64,000 nt of DNA from Vitellaria paradoxa. Its lineage: Eukaryota; Streptophyta; Magnoliopsida; Ericales; Sapotaceae. Positions 47,751 through 60,228 of this stretch are shown here, one piece after another; the first letter of the stretch is position 1; every line of letters begins with the position of its first letter. Where the stretch lies: positions 5,988,342 through 6,052,341 of the forward strand of contig CM034234.1 of NCBI GenBank assembly GCA_019916065.1. The letters are read 5' to 3'. The translations under genes and the position numbers were made by a program. The notes below the pieces were generated by a model, which saw only the letters and a list, made by a program, of their open reading frames with translations, ran no database searches and had not been told where the DNA came from.

Positions 47751-48690
47751 AATCAATTTTTTTTTCTTTTTTTTTGGGGGGGGGGGGGGATAAACAGAGT
47801 TTTGGAAAAGAAAATAAGAAACAACTTGAGTGGTGTTTGCAAGTTATTCCTTTTGGAAAACTGTTCCATTCAAATCATTTTTGATAGGGGCCAACTGTGT
47901 TACAACGAAAATTTTTCTGCTTAAATGTATAAAACAGTCATTTTTCTTTTAATTCTATTACTCCAAAGATATCTAACAACAGATTGTTTGGGTGAAAGCA
48001 TGGTTGCTCCAGTTTCAATCCCTTCCATTGCTCTCACTTTCATAGATGTCCTTGCAGAGACGGGCATGCACAAATTTAGTCATATATTTGTTTCTTTTCT
48101 TCAATTGTATCCAGATAATCTCTGTGCTGGTTCATATTTATTCTTGAACTAATTAATAGGGGTTCTCTTTGTTTCTTTTTTCCTTTTCCTTTTTTTTTTT
48201 TTTTCGGCCCCAGGTGAAATCTCGATGATGGAGGATTTGATTTCTGCCTGTATAACATGATTTAACAACTCTCTTCTGGATTTCTCTGTTTGCAAAAACA
48301 TCAATTGAGAAGCCAATTGGCATGGTCAGAATAAATTCTGCTTAATTACAGTTTGTTATGAAACTTTCAGCTGATCGATCTGCAGTGTTGGAACAACAGT
48401 TTCAGGCTTCAGCCGAGCTAATTGCTGAACAAATGCTTATGCATCATTTTGTTTTTTTTGTTTTTTTTTTTTTTTGGGCTAGTTCCAAGTAGTTGGGAAC
48501 TGAAGTGTTGCTTAGTTTTAGATCTTTTATCATTTCAATAACTTGGATTTTTTTTTTTCTCTTGGCATGTTAAAAGCCACGTATTGCAGTAAATGATAAG
48601 ACTGGTATGCTAACTATGCAAGCCCAAGCAGGAATAACACCTTGTGGTCTCCTCTGGATTTAACTTTGGTATGCCAAGGGCTTTGAAGTC
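47751..48690. other. Spacer with mononucleotide runs
   Basis: Contains a T-run followed by about 14 G (47758-47790) and further T-runs near 48192, 48460 and 48550. No gene is seen. Confidence 0.4.
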
Positions 48691-49739
48691 GATTGTCACT
48701 AACGAATAAGGGCGAGTATCTGTCGGTACGGCTCAAAAATGATAATTTTTATAAGTGAATCGAATATTTTTAAAAATTAGAAATGATAACCAAATTGACC
48801 AAATAATTTGTACTAACTAAATATTAATTGAATTGAATTATTTGGGTTTGGTTATAGTTGGTTTGATTGTATAAGTTTATAAATTTAAATATATTTTTTA
48901 TAATTTAATTATAGAGAAAAAATTATAGTTTTTTATTATAAGTTCATAGGTTAAAAGGATAGGGAAAAAAATAAAACAAGAAATATTCTATATAATTTCT
49001 ATTTTGTTATATTTGCAAAAGCAGTTCATGAACATTTTATACATATGATATGCTACATAATAGATTAAATTATAGGTATTAGGTAAACTAAGACAAAAGT
49101 AGTTACATATTCTTAAAAATAACTTGTTACAGAATAATTTTAAGTTGTAGTTAAGTGTCTTGCCAAATGATTTTTAAATAAAAAATCTTTGTTAGGTGTA
49201 GAGGAAAAATAGATCCAATGATTTACAAATACAAAATGGCTGTAACTATTTAAAAAAAAATAAAAAGAAGTCATTCTCAATAATATATTAGTAGTGAAGG
49301 GCATAGTTTGTGAAGTTTGACAAATATTTTAGCATTATTGTCTGATTTATGATAGAAGTGACGAGTTAAAAAATAAATAAATAAATAAATAAATAAACTT
49401 GAAGAGATAAACTTTGTTTGTTAAAGGAGATGGAAAAGTTACTGTATTAAGTAAGTTATTTTTGCGGAGATGGGGAGTTACTGTATTAAGTAAGTTATTT
49501 TTACAGAAAATTCAACGAGGGTGAAGATTTAAGGGGCAGTGTGTAATTATATAGATTAAAGGATGTAAGTAATATAATGTATATTTAATCATCTGAAATT
49601 CAAAAGCCATAGCATTTCAAAAAATATATTTAATACTATATGCAATTATTTATTGAATCATGAAAATGAATACTTTAATAGTTCTTTTTGAAATTTTAGA
49701 AGTCATAGAATTTTAAAAATTAAGTGTATTAAAGTCAAT

Positions 49740-49771
<32 letters not shown>

Positions 49772-49940
49772 TGTATTTTAATTTGGTTAATTTGGTTTAT
49801 TTAGTTTTAAAAATTCAAAATTATATCTAAAATCGATAACCGTTGCTTTTAAAACTAATCATTGCTAAAACAATAACCAAATCAAATGTCTTAAAATTGG
49901 TCTGTACAATTCGGAAACTGAGTTATGACCAAATTGTGCA
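48691..49940. mobile_element. Possible TIR-type AT-rich element
   Basis: Both ends contain TTTGGTTA / AACCAAAT-like and TCGGTA / CGATAACC-like words in inverted orientation around an AT-rich interior with a TA microsatellite at 49740-49765 and a 36-bp tandem duplication (TTACTGTATTAAGTAAGTTA, near 49438-49505). No precise termini could be set. Confidence 0.3.
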
Positions 49941-50202
49941 CATTCCAACTAATGAATATAAATATTTTTATACGCATAGGGCTTAGAAATTGGATTTTTT
50001 TAAATGGTAAATAGGAGAAAAAGTAGTGGAGTTTGTTTTGTGGAATTTTTTTTTTTGCATTGATGAAAAGAAAAATATCAAATTTAGAAGTCTAAAATAA
50101 AAAAAAGTGCATTAATTGTGCCAGAGTGTGAACAATATTTTCCCTGACGTTATGATTAACTTTTTTTTTTTAATTTTGTTAAAATATTAGTTAACTTAAG
50201 GC

Positions 50203-50775
50203 ACGTTTGAAGTGATAAAAAATAAGATAAAATGAGATAAATTGTGAACTCATAATTCGTGTAGTGAGATGAAAAGTGAATAGTTTTTGAAATTTTTTAA
50301 TTTTTTTTACCATTTTAAAAAATTTTTTACTATTTTAAATGGAATTTAGTTAACAATGACTTTTATCATTTTTATACAAATTATAATTATACTACAGTAA
50401 TAGTTCGTTTGGGAAAATAAAATGAAGTGTGTGTTTGGAGTCATAAAAAGTGAGAAAAAATAAGATAAAGTGAGAAAAGTTGTGAGTTCGTAATACGTAC
50501 AGTGAAAAAAAAAGTTGATATAACAAAAAATTTATAGAGGTTGTTTTTTGGAGATTTTTGGAGCTCAAAACAGTGCCAAAATATTTTTTAATATGATTTT
50601 TTTATTCAAAATTGTTTGGGTGCGTTTGGAGTGACAAAAAATTAAATAAAATGAAATAAAGTGAGATAAGTACTAGGTTTGTAATTCGTACAGTGAGATA
50701 AAAAATGAATAACTTTAATAATTTTTCAGTATTTTTCATAGTTTTTAAGAATTTTTTGTCATTCAAAACAGAGCA
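50203..50775 (+). mobile_element. Three adjacent MITE units of family H
   Basis: Related units start near 50203 (GTTTGAAGTGATAAAAAATA), 50430 (GTTTGGAGTCATAAAAAGTG) and 50617 (CGTTTGGAGTGACAAAAAAT). Each continues with AGATAAA.TGAGA, then GT.A..T.GTAATTCGT.CAGTGA. They share orientation, suggesting tandem amplification or repeated insertion near one another. Confidence 0.55.
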
Positions 50776-51688
50776 TTTATTTGATAGTTTTAAGGTATGT
50801 TATTAATATTCATAAAAAATTACAAAAAGGATAGAAATATTCACATATAAGTTAAAAAATTATTTTTTTAATATGAACTTGAAAATTTTTTTGTTTATAA
50901 GTAATTTTTTTTAATGAATGAGATTAACATGTTTACGGTTGTTAAATGGAAAATAAAATTTTGGTGGGAAAATAAAATTTTGGTGAGAAAATTCGTATAA
51001 GATGAAAAAAAAAAAGCTCAAATTAATTCTGCCAAACCAAACGTAAATACATGTTACCTAAATTTAGAAAAAATATTAACAAAAACTTGATTTTGTCCCA
51101 AATTCAATTGTGAAAATGGCTCAGGGCGGGAAGCACGTGAGCAAACAAAAGACCTTTGCAACACCACACGTGTTGGCTCGAGCGGTCAAACCAACTCTTC
51201 ACATTTCTTACCCTTTTAGGGCCTGCTTCGTAACTAAACTCATTTGAAAAAAAATCGATTTTTTCACCAAATTATTAATAAAAATTAATTTTTTATTTGC
51301 TAATAAAATATTAATATTTTTCTAATCTTGAAGAAATTTTTTTTAAAAAAATATATTTTTTGCACCAAAAATTATTTATTTGGTAATTAAAACAAATTAT
51401 TTATTTATAAATTTAGTAAAATATTAACATTAAAAAAATTAAGTAAAAAAAGTGAACGTTTCCAAAAGCTCAAAAAGTTGAAAAACTGAAAAAAAAAAAA
51501 AAAATTTGAAAAACTGAAAAGTTGGGAAAAATCCAACCAACAGGCGGGCTTTCGAGTCACCGTCTGTCTCACTAGTTCAGTGCTCTCTCACAGGTTCAGT
51601 TTCTATTTTGATTGCTTCCTCAATGTGATTCCCAAATTACTCTCTCTCCGTGTCCAAAAACCCCTGATTTCGTTGCAAATCAAACAAA
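50776..51688. other. Spacer and promoter of the POLAR-like gene
   Basis: AT-rich to about 51110. Two CACGTG-like cores (GCACGTGAGC near 51132 and CACACGTGTTGG near 51165) lie 520-550 bp upstream of the ATG and could be G-box-type sites. 51540-51688 is less AT-rich and probably the leader. Confidence 0.4.
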
Positions 51689-54600
51689 ATGTGGCAAGTT
51701 CTGTTGGGTGCAGCAGCAGCAGCAGCAGCGGGATCTGGGTTCTTCGCAAAACGCTTCCTCAACGCCAATGCTGATCCCAGCAACATTAATGTCTCCGAAG
51801 AGACTGATGCAAGATATAATTTCTCCCAAGAAGAATTAGAACAGCAACATTTGGGTACTCCAAAATCCGGAGTTTTAATCACTCATGGCTACGACTCCGA
51901 GTCCGAGACGCAGAGCTGTGCAATAGTTGGTGACAGCTGTGATGGATCGATTTTTAGGTTCTCGAGTTCAGGGACTGGGTCTTGTTTTGTTTCGAAGAAT
52001 TCGCGGAAGAAATCAGGGACTGATTATGGAGGAAACAAGGGAAATGCGGAGGGTTTTCAGAGTACTGGGTTTAGAAAAGTAGAGAAAAAATGTGGGCTTT
52101 CGGATCAGAGGAAGAGTGGAAGGAAATTAGCCTTCTGCGTAAAGAAGAGGCGAACTAGCAAGAATGCCCCTGGAAAATGTGATTCTTGTTCTTCCAAAGG
52201 TTAGTCCTGTTACAATTGTATCTTATGGAAATATATATTTACGTATCGTGGAACCGACTGCTGTTCTAAGTTTTTGAAAATCTTCAGTTGGGTGCGATCT
52301 GTGGCTTGAACCCCTTGTTTGTCTCTCAACAGGCTTATGATGTCATCATCCAACTTCTCTTGTCACTACATTCCGTTTGGATATTCAATTTTTAGCAACT
52401 TTTGTATTTTTTGTTCCCAAAAGTTATTAGTTAAAATTTTTGACGTGGTTGGTAAAACAAGTTGCAATTTTTAGTAACTTTTAGCAATATTTAACAAATT
52501 TTGGTTGTTTAATATAGTTTTTGATAACTTTCAGCAACTTTTGACAATTTTTTGTGTATTTAGAAAAATTTTAGTAATTTTGATGAGTTGAGTAAGTTAT
52601 TGTTTCTGAGTAGAAAAGTGACAAAAATTAATATTTTACCATACACCCAAGAAGTAATGGTTGGTTCATTTTTGCTCAAATTTGATCCACCAAAAGTTTT
52701 AAATCACTTTTTGGTGTTTGATGATTCAAAAAGAGTCCGACAGTTGGATAGGGTTGCCTGCATGTTCCAGAGGTCACTAGGATGAATATGTTGTGAACTT
52801 ATTGAGACAAAATTGTTTTCAAATGATTTATAGTCGCAGCAAATAACTCGTAAGATTCTTTTCTGCATAATTGCACCTACTTTGGTTGGCGAGTTTGTGA
52901 TGGATTGTTAGTCTTTTTCCTACAGTTTCAGCTGCAAAAGACTACAAATTTCTTAACAGCTTTGAGTTCTACACGTCTAATTCATGTTATTCCTTTCAGA
53001 CAATTCAATTTTCAGTTGGGGACTTGGTGTTGGAATCATGTATATTATGTCCGCTGGGAAGACTGAAATCAGTAGGCTGAATGCTGCAATGGATGAGACT
53101 GCAAAAGTTGTTCAAGAATTAAAAACTGAACTTTCTAGAAGAAAATCATCCCGCAATCTGCGAGTTTTGAGTTCTGAAACTGAAATGAATACAGATCTCG
53201 ACAAAATAACGGGCAAATATACTCAATTGGTTCCTCAGGCAAGAACTGAGATAAGGGACAATGCCCAAGATTTAGGCTTCCTTGCAACTGAAGAAGGTGA
53301 ATGTGCAAGTAGTGATCTTACGGAAGAGCCACAACAAGACATTCTGGAAATGGACCGTCTAGAACAAGAGCTTGAGTCTGAACTGCAGAAGCTTTCTTGC
53401 TGCACCACACAACCTGGTCTTGAAGGAAGAATATCAGATATTTATGAGGTTAGCTCTGTCCTTTTTGTTTTTCCTTACCAGCATGGATTCATCTGTTCAG
53501 ATTACCTTCTTATTAGTGCATTTAATGCTTCTTATCCTTGAGATGCGAATTGCCTTCACTGTTGAAGACCTGAATTTTCGTCCGATGCTAGACAGCAAGT
53601 CGTGTCCTTGATGCAGTTAACCCAATGATATGAGAGCATGGAAAAATATTTATATTTTTAATATGTTTCTTTTGTTTTCTTGGATAAAAAGTTATTTACA
53701 GAATGTCATAGAGTATTGCATGCATAATATGAATGAAAGATTTATGCATAGTCATATAGTAAATTTGAATTGCTAAACATGCTTGTTGGGTGAATCTCCA
53801 ATTACGCATAACACATTTGTGTACCTTATTGGATGTCTAATGCTGGTGTTTTATATATCTAGAAGAGTTTATATAACTTAGCTTTTTTAACAGCCTAGTA
53901 CAGTCATTTCTATGTTAATTAACTATTCCAAATGAGGAATTACATGTGTCAAACACTTGGGACATAGGGTAAGGATATGAGTTAAGTGTCTCACATGGCT
54001 AGTTGGACATGCAAACCTCGGTCATAGGTTACATAGCCCATCGGTTATGTTTAGAGTGTAGTTTTTTTTTTTTTTTTAAAAAGAGAGAATATCCTTGTTA
54101 TTCCTTCTATTAAATTACAACAAAATGAGTGAACAAACCTTTTCTGGAGGTCCTTGTATACTCAAAAGTTTTAGCAATCAAAGAAATTTGCATAAGGATT
54201 AGATCATGAGATATGGGATGCTACCACTCCTGTGGCTCTAATTATTTGCTATCTAGGAATGGCAAGTTAAATGGCGGTAGAAAAATATTATTCATGAACG
54301 AATTTGTTCCTAAGCAACCTTGCTAATCCCCAAGTCACAGTTATCTTAATTTTTGACTAACCTACTTACAAAGGGAAAGGGGAAGTTGATAGATTAGAGC
54401 CAAGAATAGCATTACACATTCCAAGCACCACCTCCAAAAGGGCCTTACATATATGGTAGAGCCAAGTAAGAGTTATCAACTTAATACGTGCATGTAATTT
54501 ATGTTGTGCAGAGTGCTGCTTCAGCTGAAAGACTTTACAAACCACATGGCCTGAATTCCAATCATTATCAAATAAATGGCATTTTGCCATCCGAACTGGA

Positions 54601-55395
54601 TCAGAAATTGTGCCATGTGCTAATTGAACAGCAAGAAAGCCAGATTGGGGACCTAGAATCTGAACTGCATCAGGCCCAATCTAAACTCCAGGAGAAAGAG
54701 GCTGAACTCCAAGCATTGAAGGACTGTGTTAGACGCCTTACTGAGTTATCTCTCGCAACTGCTTCAGGTTGGGTTTTTCGTTCATCATTTATTTAATCTT
54801 TCTTTGTTTTTTCCTGGCTTCCCATAATTAATTCCACTCCAGGGACATTCATAAACTGCTCTACTGTAGTTTTTATCAGATAACCAATGAATGTGAACTC
54901 AAGATTCTTCACACACAAACACACATATCTATATGTAGGTGCTCAACTATCTTGGATTAATGCTTTGTTGAGGCAACTTGAAGATTCTTTCATTGCTATA
55001 AAATGTTGAAGTTTTTACATGATGCTGAACTGACTTATTTTTACTTGCAACTAAATTGTTTTTTGCCTTTTTTTTGTTAAACATTCAAGTCGGACAAAAG
55101 GGGCAGCCTAGTGGATAAGTGCTCCCCTCCCTTGGATTAAATATAGGGTTGAGTCCAACTCCCCACTTCCATATCCTCATATATTTGTGATTCTATTTGT
55201 ACTTAAAAAAAAAATTCCAGTCACTGTTAACACTTGAACCTTCATTTTTCAGATGAAGAAACTGAGGCGCAGCTGGAAGAAAAGAAGACTAATGATGGGG
55301 ATTGTGGTAACAAGATGGGTCTTGAGTCAAAGAAATCTGTGATTGGGATGAAAAGAGCGATGGAATTTGAATCATACAGTTGTCACATGAAATGA
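51689..55395 (+). CDS. POLAR-like coiled-coil protein (4 exons)
   Basis: Exons 51689-52199, 53000-53448, 54512-54767 and 55253-55395 join in frame to 452 aa. The N-terminus MWQVLLGAA with a seven-alanine run, then a basic serine-rich region with CX2C-like cysteines, leads into SWGLGVGIMYIMSAGKTEIS (from 176), then heptad-rich NAAMDETAKVVQELK, an acidic stretch with EMDRLEQELESELQKL, and a long coiled coil at about 347-402 (ESQIGDLESELHQAQ, QEKEAELQALK). This order matches plant POLAR (polar localization during asymmetric division and redistribution) and its relatives, which mark a cortical crescent in stomatal lineage cells and scaffold BIN2-type kinases. Assignment is by memory of motifs; a housekeeping relative such as the At3g09730 type is more likely than POLAR itself. 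Confidence 0.75.
51711..51729. repeat. (CAG)n coding microsatellite in POLAR-like exon 1
   Basis: GCA repeats encode the seven-alanine run after MWQVLLG. Length variation here would change the N-terminal hydrophobic segment. Confidence 0.85.
52370..52740. mobile_element. MITE-like unit in POLAR-like intron 1
   Basis: Rich in TTTTAGCAACTTTT / TTTTAGTAACTTTT words, as are 41352-41708, 39600-39660 and 59363-59650. Left end CCGTTTGGATATTC, right end near CACCCAAGAAG. Non-coding. Confidence 0.4.
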
Positions 55396-57389
55396 CTCCT
55401 TTATCCACTAGCAAGTGGGAAGGTTAATAAAATAGGCAATCATAGGAGACCTTGATATTCTGGGTTTGCCATGGGTATGGGCCATACCATTCAGTATTTT
55501 CTATATAAAATCTCATTCACACTGCCTGTTTCTGACTACATTGCATTGCCCCTCCTTAATTTCAGTGATATAAACATATGCAGTGTCTTGTTTTCTGTAT
55601 ATGCTATTTTTGTTTTATTTTAATTTCTTTTTTTAATGATAACGTGTTCATTTCTTTACATTTTCTTTCCTAGTTTCTTGAGCTTTTAAACTTACCTCAC
55701 TCTGATTTCTTGATTGACTTAGCTTGCCTCCCTTCTGGGTCAAGCTGTGTTTTTTAGTGCCAACCCTGAAACTTTAGTTGACTTTGTGTTTTCTTGTTGG
55801 GAGAGAATAACAATGTCAATCAAGATTTCACTCAATCAAAATCGCATGCCCCATGCCAGAAGTTGGCCAGGAGGCTCTAGGGGTAATTCTGGGGGTAGTT
55901 CATGGGTCAATTCTGTAGCAAATGGTGATTGACATTGCAGAGACATTTGAAGCAGAGGTGGAGCCATGGTGGCTGCAGGAAGTTTTCCTCTTTTTTCCCT
56001 GTCCCATGAAAGATATGGAAGACCCCCAGTAGATGTTTTTAACAGTTTGAGGTCCTTACTTTTTCTTCTTCGTCTGTTTGCAGTGAAATACATAAATGGA
56101 ATATTTAGAGTCCACTTGGTATAACTGTTTGGGCCCCTTTTTTATTTTGCGTTTTTTAAAATAATAAAAACAGGCCATAGCATATTTGGTTACTCAGTGT
56201 TTTTAAAATCTGTTTTAGAAAACGGTAATAAGTTTACACATAAAATGTAAAATGACTAAAAGTCGTTCTGGATATTTTTATCTAAGACTTATTTGGTCAC
56301 ACCAAAATTTACTAAAAGTCACCAAATTTAATTAATTTTTGTATTTTCCTTCAATTAAAAATTTTCATATGTCATTTTTATGTCACATCTTTATATTTTT
56401 ATTGTACTTTTTCTTTTATTTTTTGTCTATCAAACAAGCCTTAAAATGCAAACAATTCTAAAATATGAAAAATAAAAAATATCAAATCAAATACGGTTTT
56501 AGTATTTTGTTATGTTATTCGTATGCGAACCATCCATTGTCCCTAGGATGGAAGAAAATTTTCTAGACATTTGAAATATGGAAATATGCTATGAACTTGA
56601 TATTAATTTCAATGTGTTAATGGACAGTCTTGTTGGAGCTATTGATCTGTGCTGGATGAAACTTACAATGGATTCTCTTGTTGAGACTTGATATTGATCC
56701 ATGTTTGTCCTTACTTGCATTGGATATGACCTATTGGAGGTAAATTTAAATTTAGCGATGTTCACGTTGTACTGAAAATTGCGTTTGAAATTTGCCCCTC
56801 AATATATATATATATATATATACATAAATAATAAATGTTTTTGGTTTGAGGATATTTCGTTTTAAGTAAAAAAGTCTGAACATATTTTAAAATGCTTTCG
56901 TTTTCTATTTTTCAATTAAGAAATATATATATATATATATATCAAAAACACTTTATATTAGATTTTCTATAATAGACAAATATTTGTGTTTTCCAATATT
57001 TTATATTAATATATAAAAGAAATAAATTTATTTTTTATAACATTGGGAGTCTTGGTCGGTTTTTGTGTAGGGTGACTAATCATTGGACTCTAAAATTAAC
57101 AATTAAATAAATTTTTACTGGCATTAGAAAAAATATAATATTAATAATATAACAATACGTTACATTTTGTGAGTTAGTTACAAGTATCTTGATCATTTCT
57201 TTAAGAACTTATGCAACAATTTAGGTAAATTTGTAGAAAATTTAAAAATTTTGCCGTAAAATTTATAAGAAAATGTCCTCTCTTAAAATTAAACTTGAGA
57301 CTCATTAAGTAAAACTATAATATAACATAGCACATTGTAACATATTAATAAAATATATTTATAAAAGAGTTACAATGCCACTTTGAATG
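55396..57389. other. Spacer after POLAR-like gene
   Basis: 3'UTR of the POLAR-like gene probably covers the first few hundred bases. A family F unit lies at about 56285-56455 and TA microsatellites at 56800-56821 and 56924-56942. The frame at 55747-55932 has no recognised motif. Confidence 0.4.
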
Positions 57390-57669
57390 TGAAGTGCTAA
57401 TTTTTTTTTTGTGACCCGGAACTCGGTCGGTTTATTACAACCCTTAACGAATCGTGTAGCCGACCGATAAACCGGGGGTCGACGAACACCCCACAAGCCT
57501 GCCAAACCGCTTAAGTCACACGCTTGCACGTGTGGTGGGTGGCCCTTGAAATAACTCAACGAGACTGGATTTTACTAGCGGAGACTCGAACTCTTGCGGG
57601 TTGTTGCCTCGGCCCTCCACAATCAGAGGGTCACCCGCTGAGCTAGACCTAAGGGTTTGAAGTGCTAAT
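57390..57669 (-). mobile_element. tRNA-derived SINE with perfect 12-bp target-site duplication
   Basis: The direct repeat TGAAGTGCTAAT flanks it (57390-57401 and 57658-57669). On the minus strand the element begins with box A TAGCTCAGCGGG (57645 to 57634), box B GAGTTCGAGTCTC (57593 to 57581), then a tRNA-unrelated body that ends in an A-run (T-run 57402-57410 on the plus strand). The perfect duplication indicates a fairly recent insertion. Confidence 0.88.
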
Positions 57670-58527
57670 ATTTATAATAGTATATGAGAGAAATACTAAT
57701 GCAGCAGTGAAATTTAAAAATTCATGAAACTATAGTTTTATTAAAACTTTTTTAACTTTTTAATTAAATAATTTTTAAAAACTGCTTTAATTAAGTTATT
57801 TTACAAAATTTAAAATTTTAATCACCACGTTATTTGATCTTTTTATACTCCTAACTAAATGGCACGAAGTGATAACTACATACATTATATTTACACATCT
57901 CTCTATAAATAGAGACTATTATATAGATAAAATACTATGAATGAAATTTAAAAATTAATGAAATTTTAATTTTGGTGAAACTCTTCTAATTTTTTAAAAT
58001 ACTTTTTTAACTTCTATCAAATTTAAAAATATTTCATTTGAAATATTTGATTTAGTTCTATTTTTATTTATTTTTCAACTTTAACTTTTAACGTTGAATT
58101 TTAACTTTGGCAATCCCTCGTTCCTAAAATGGAGTATTAACAAATGCAAGTGACATGAGTCCATTGCAAGCTCCAAGTACAATTGATACTTGCTTTTAAT
58201 GGAGGAGTTGAGTTCAAATCAAGAGTACTGATTAGTAGGTGCAACCACAAGCTTATTGTTTTTCTACCACGTGATTAGATTTAACAAAATCTAAAGGTTA
58301 CTCTTTTGCTTAGAGTGTAATGGTGGTGAACTGGTCCACTCCATCACCTCCATTGGAAAAGCTGGGGGCGGGGGTGGTCCTCTTGAGAACACTGAGAGAT
58401 TGGGTCATAAATGGAAACCCAAATCATTTGAGAAACTGTAGGATTAGGTGCACATGTCTCCATTAACTGAAATCCATCACTTATCCAATCATACACTTAT
58501 CCAATCATACATCTTTGAGTGATTAAG
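57670..58527. other. Spacer
   Basis: AT-rich up to about 58120, then a less AT-rich patch 58120-58510 without recognised coding sequence. A short duplication CACTTATCCAATCATACA occurs near 58482-58512. Confidence 0.4.
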
Positions 58528-58900
58528 CTTCGTTTGGTTAAAAAAAAAAAAAAAGCTTTGTTTTTCAAAATTTAATTTTTTTAAGAAAAATATAATTTTT
58601 AAGTATGTTAACCATATTCGTAAAAAAATAAAAAAAATTATATCTGTTTAAGTAAAAGTTATCTTTTTGAGTAAAAAAATAATAAAAAATCTAATTTTAT
58701 CCTTTATTTTTTTAAATTTTATTCGTAGGGATGTGAGTTTTTTTTATTTTTTTTATGAATACGATTAAGTCGTCTAAAAACTTTATCTTCTTAAAAAAAA
58801 AAAAAAAACTAAAATTTGAAGAAAAAATTATATAAAATAAAAAAATAAAAAAACAATTTAAAACTTTTTTTTATTTGAAACCAAACATAGAATGCCCAAA
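58528..58900. mobile_element. MITE-like repeat, family D copy 2
   Basis: Starts TTCGTTTGGTTAAAA and ends GAAACCAAACATAGAATG, an imperfect terminal inverted repeat. Shares the core near 58570-58623 with 10927-10980. Confidence 0.5.
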
Positions 58901-59294
58901 AAACCCCTAATTTATAATTCTGGCTTCTGTCCCCATCTATCATATAAATCAACACTTAGGTCACATAGTGTTTTAACTTTTCTTCTAAAAAAATGTAAGA
59001 CTAAAAACGTTTTTAAGAGTGTTTATTAAAAAAAAAATACTTGAATATATATTTATAATTGTATACATTGATATCAAAAAATAAAACGCACTTTTAACTT
59101 TTTGTTTTTAATTTAAATGTGATATAATTAAATTATTTATGTAATTATTATATATATCGAAAAAATTATACTAACATTGTCCGTAGTGATTCAATTGTAT
59201 TTTAATCATTAAATTACTTCGTATATTTTTAATTAATTAATAAAAGTGAATTAATTTTGAATTTAAAATTTTAATCGAATAAATTTAAAGTTTT

Positions 59295-59728
59295 AACCAA
59301 AATTAGTGCTGATTTGGGAATTCAAAAATTGAAAGGCTATTTGGGAGGATTTATAAAAATAGGCATTTGGATCCACAATATTTAATAATTTTTAATAAAA
59401 AATTTTTAGTTGTAATTTTTGATGTATTTAATGAAATAAATAATAATTTTTAGTAATTTTTTGTAACTTTTATGTATTTAGTAAAATTTTTAATAACTTC
59501 AATAATTTTTGATAATTTTTAATAATTTTTAATAATTTTGAATTTGTTCTTGTAATAGAGTAAAAATAATATAAAAATTAATAATTTATCGAACATTTAA
59601 AAATCAAAAATTAATAATTTTTTTTAATTAAAAATTTCATTGCCAAGCGTCCCACGATAAACCCAACCAAAATTAGTGCTGATTTGGGAATTCAAAAATT
59701 GAAAGGCCACTGGGAGGATTTATAAAAG
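59295..59728. repeat. Direct duplication of about 64 bp around a MITE-like unit
   Basis: The segment from AACCAAAATTAGTGCTGATT to GGGAGGATTTATAAAA occurs at 59295-59360 and 59665-59728. Between them an AT-rich unit starts GGCATTTGGATCC and ends CCAAGCGTCCC. The duplication is too long for a target duplication and suggests a segmental copying event. Confidence 0.7.
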
Positions 59729-59784
59729 ATAAACCCAACCAAAACTGTCATCACTGCATCTCAATGACTGCCTGCCTGCACAAA

Positions 59785-59868
59785 CCTATGCTGCTATATA
59801 CATATACATATATGACTTTCGTACCTATGCTGCTATATACATATACATATACATATATGACTTTCGTA
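59785..59868. repeat. Tandem duplication of 39/45 bp
   Basis: Two adjacent copies of CCTATGCTGCTATATACATA..ATGACTTTCGTA. The second has one extra CATATA step. Confidence 0.85.
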
Positions 59869-60228
59869 TGTATAGCTGTGTGCTTACACGAAGCCCAGAA
59901 AATCTTGGAAAGCCAAATGTAGAAAACTGTTTTTGAGGTTCTGATTCACTCATCCGTGCAATGTTAAAAATATATATTTGGAGTAAAAACGATATGGTAT
60001 TTGGTAACAGCACATCACCTAAAGAACTATATATATATATATATATATATATACATAAAGGAAGGAAATGACCACTTCATTTGGTGGGCAATATCTTCTC
60101 CAAACTCATACCAGAACACAACAGAAAATATAGAGAGATAAACTAGAGAGAGAGAGACTCTTCTCAATCTCAGGGAAGAGCAACCGACACCCCTTGGAAA
60201 GACAGAGAGTATATATTGCGAGAGGGAA
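59869..60228 (+). promoter_or_regulatory. Promoter and 5'UTR of the 14-1-1-like gene
   Basis: A TA repeat (60031-60053) lies about 180 bp upstream of the ATG and could supply the TATA function. A GA-rich leader follows at 60125-60225. Start site is inferred. Confidence 0.4.

Noticed and set aside
57575..57657. tRNA gene on the minus strand
   Set aside because: The 12-bp target duplication and A-tail show it is the head of a SINE.
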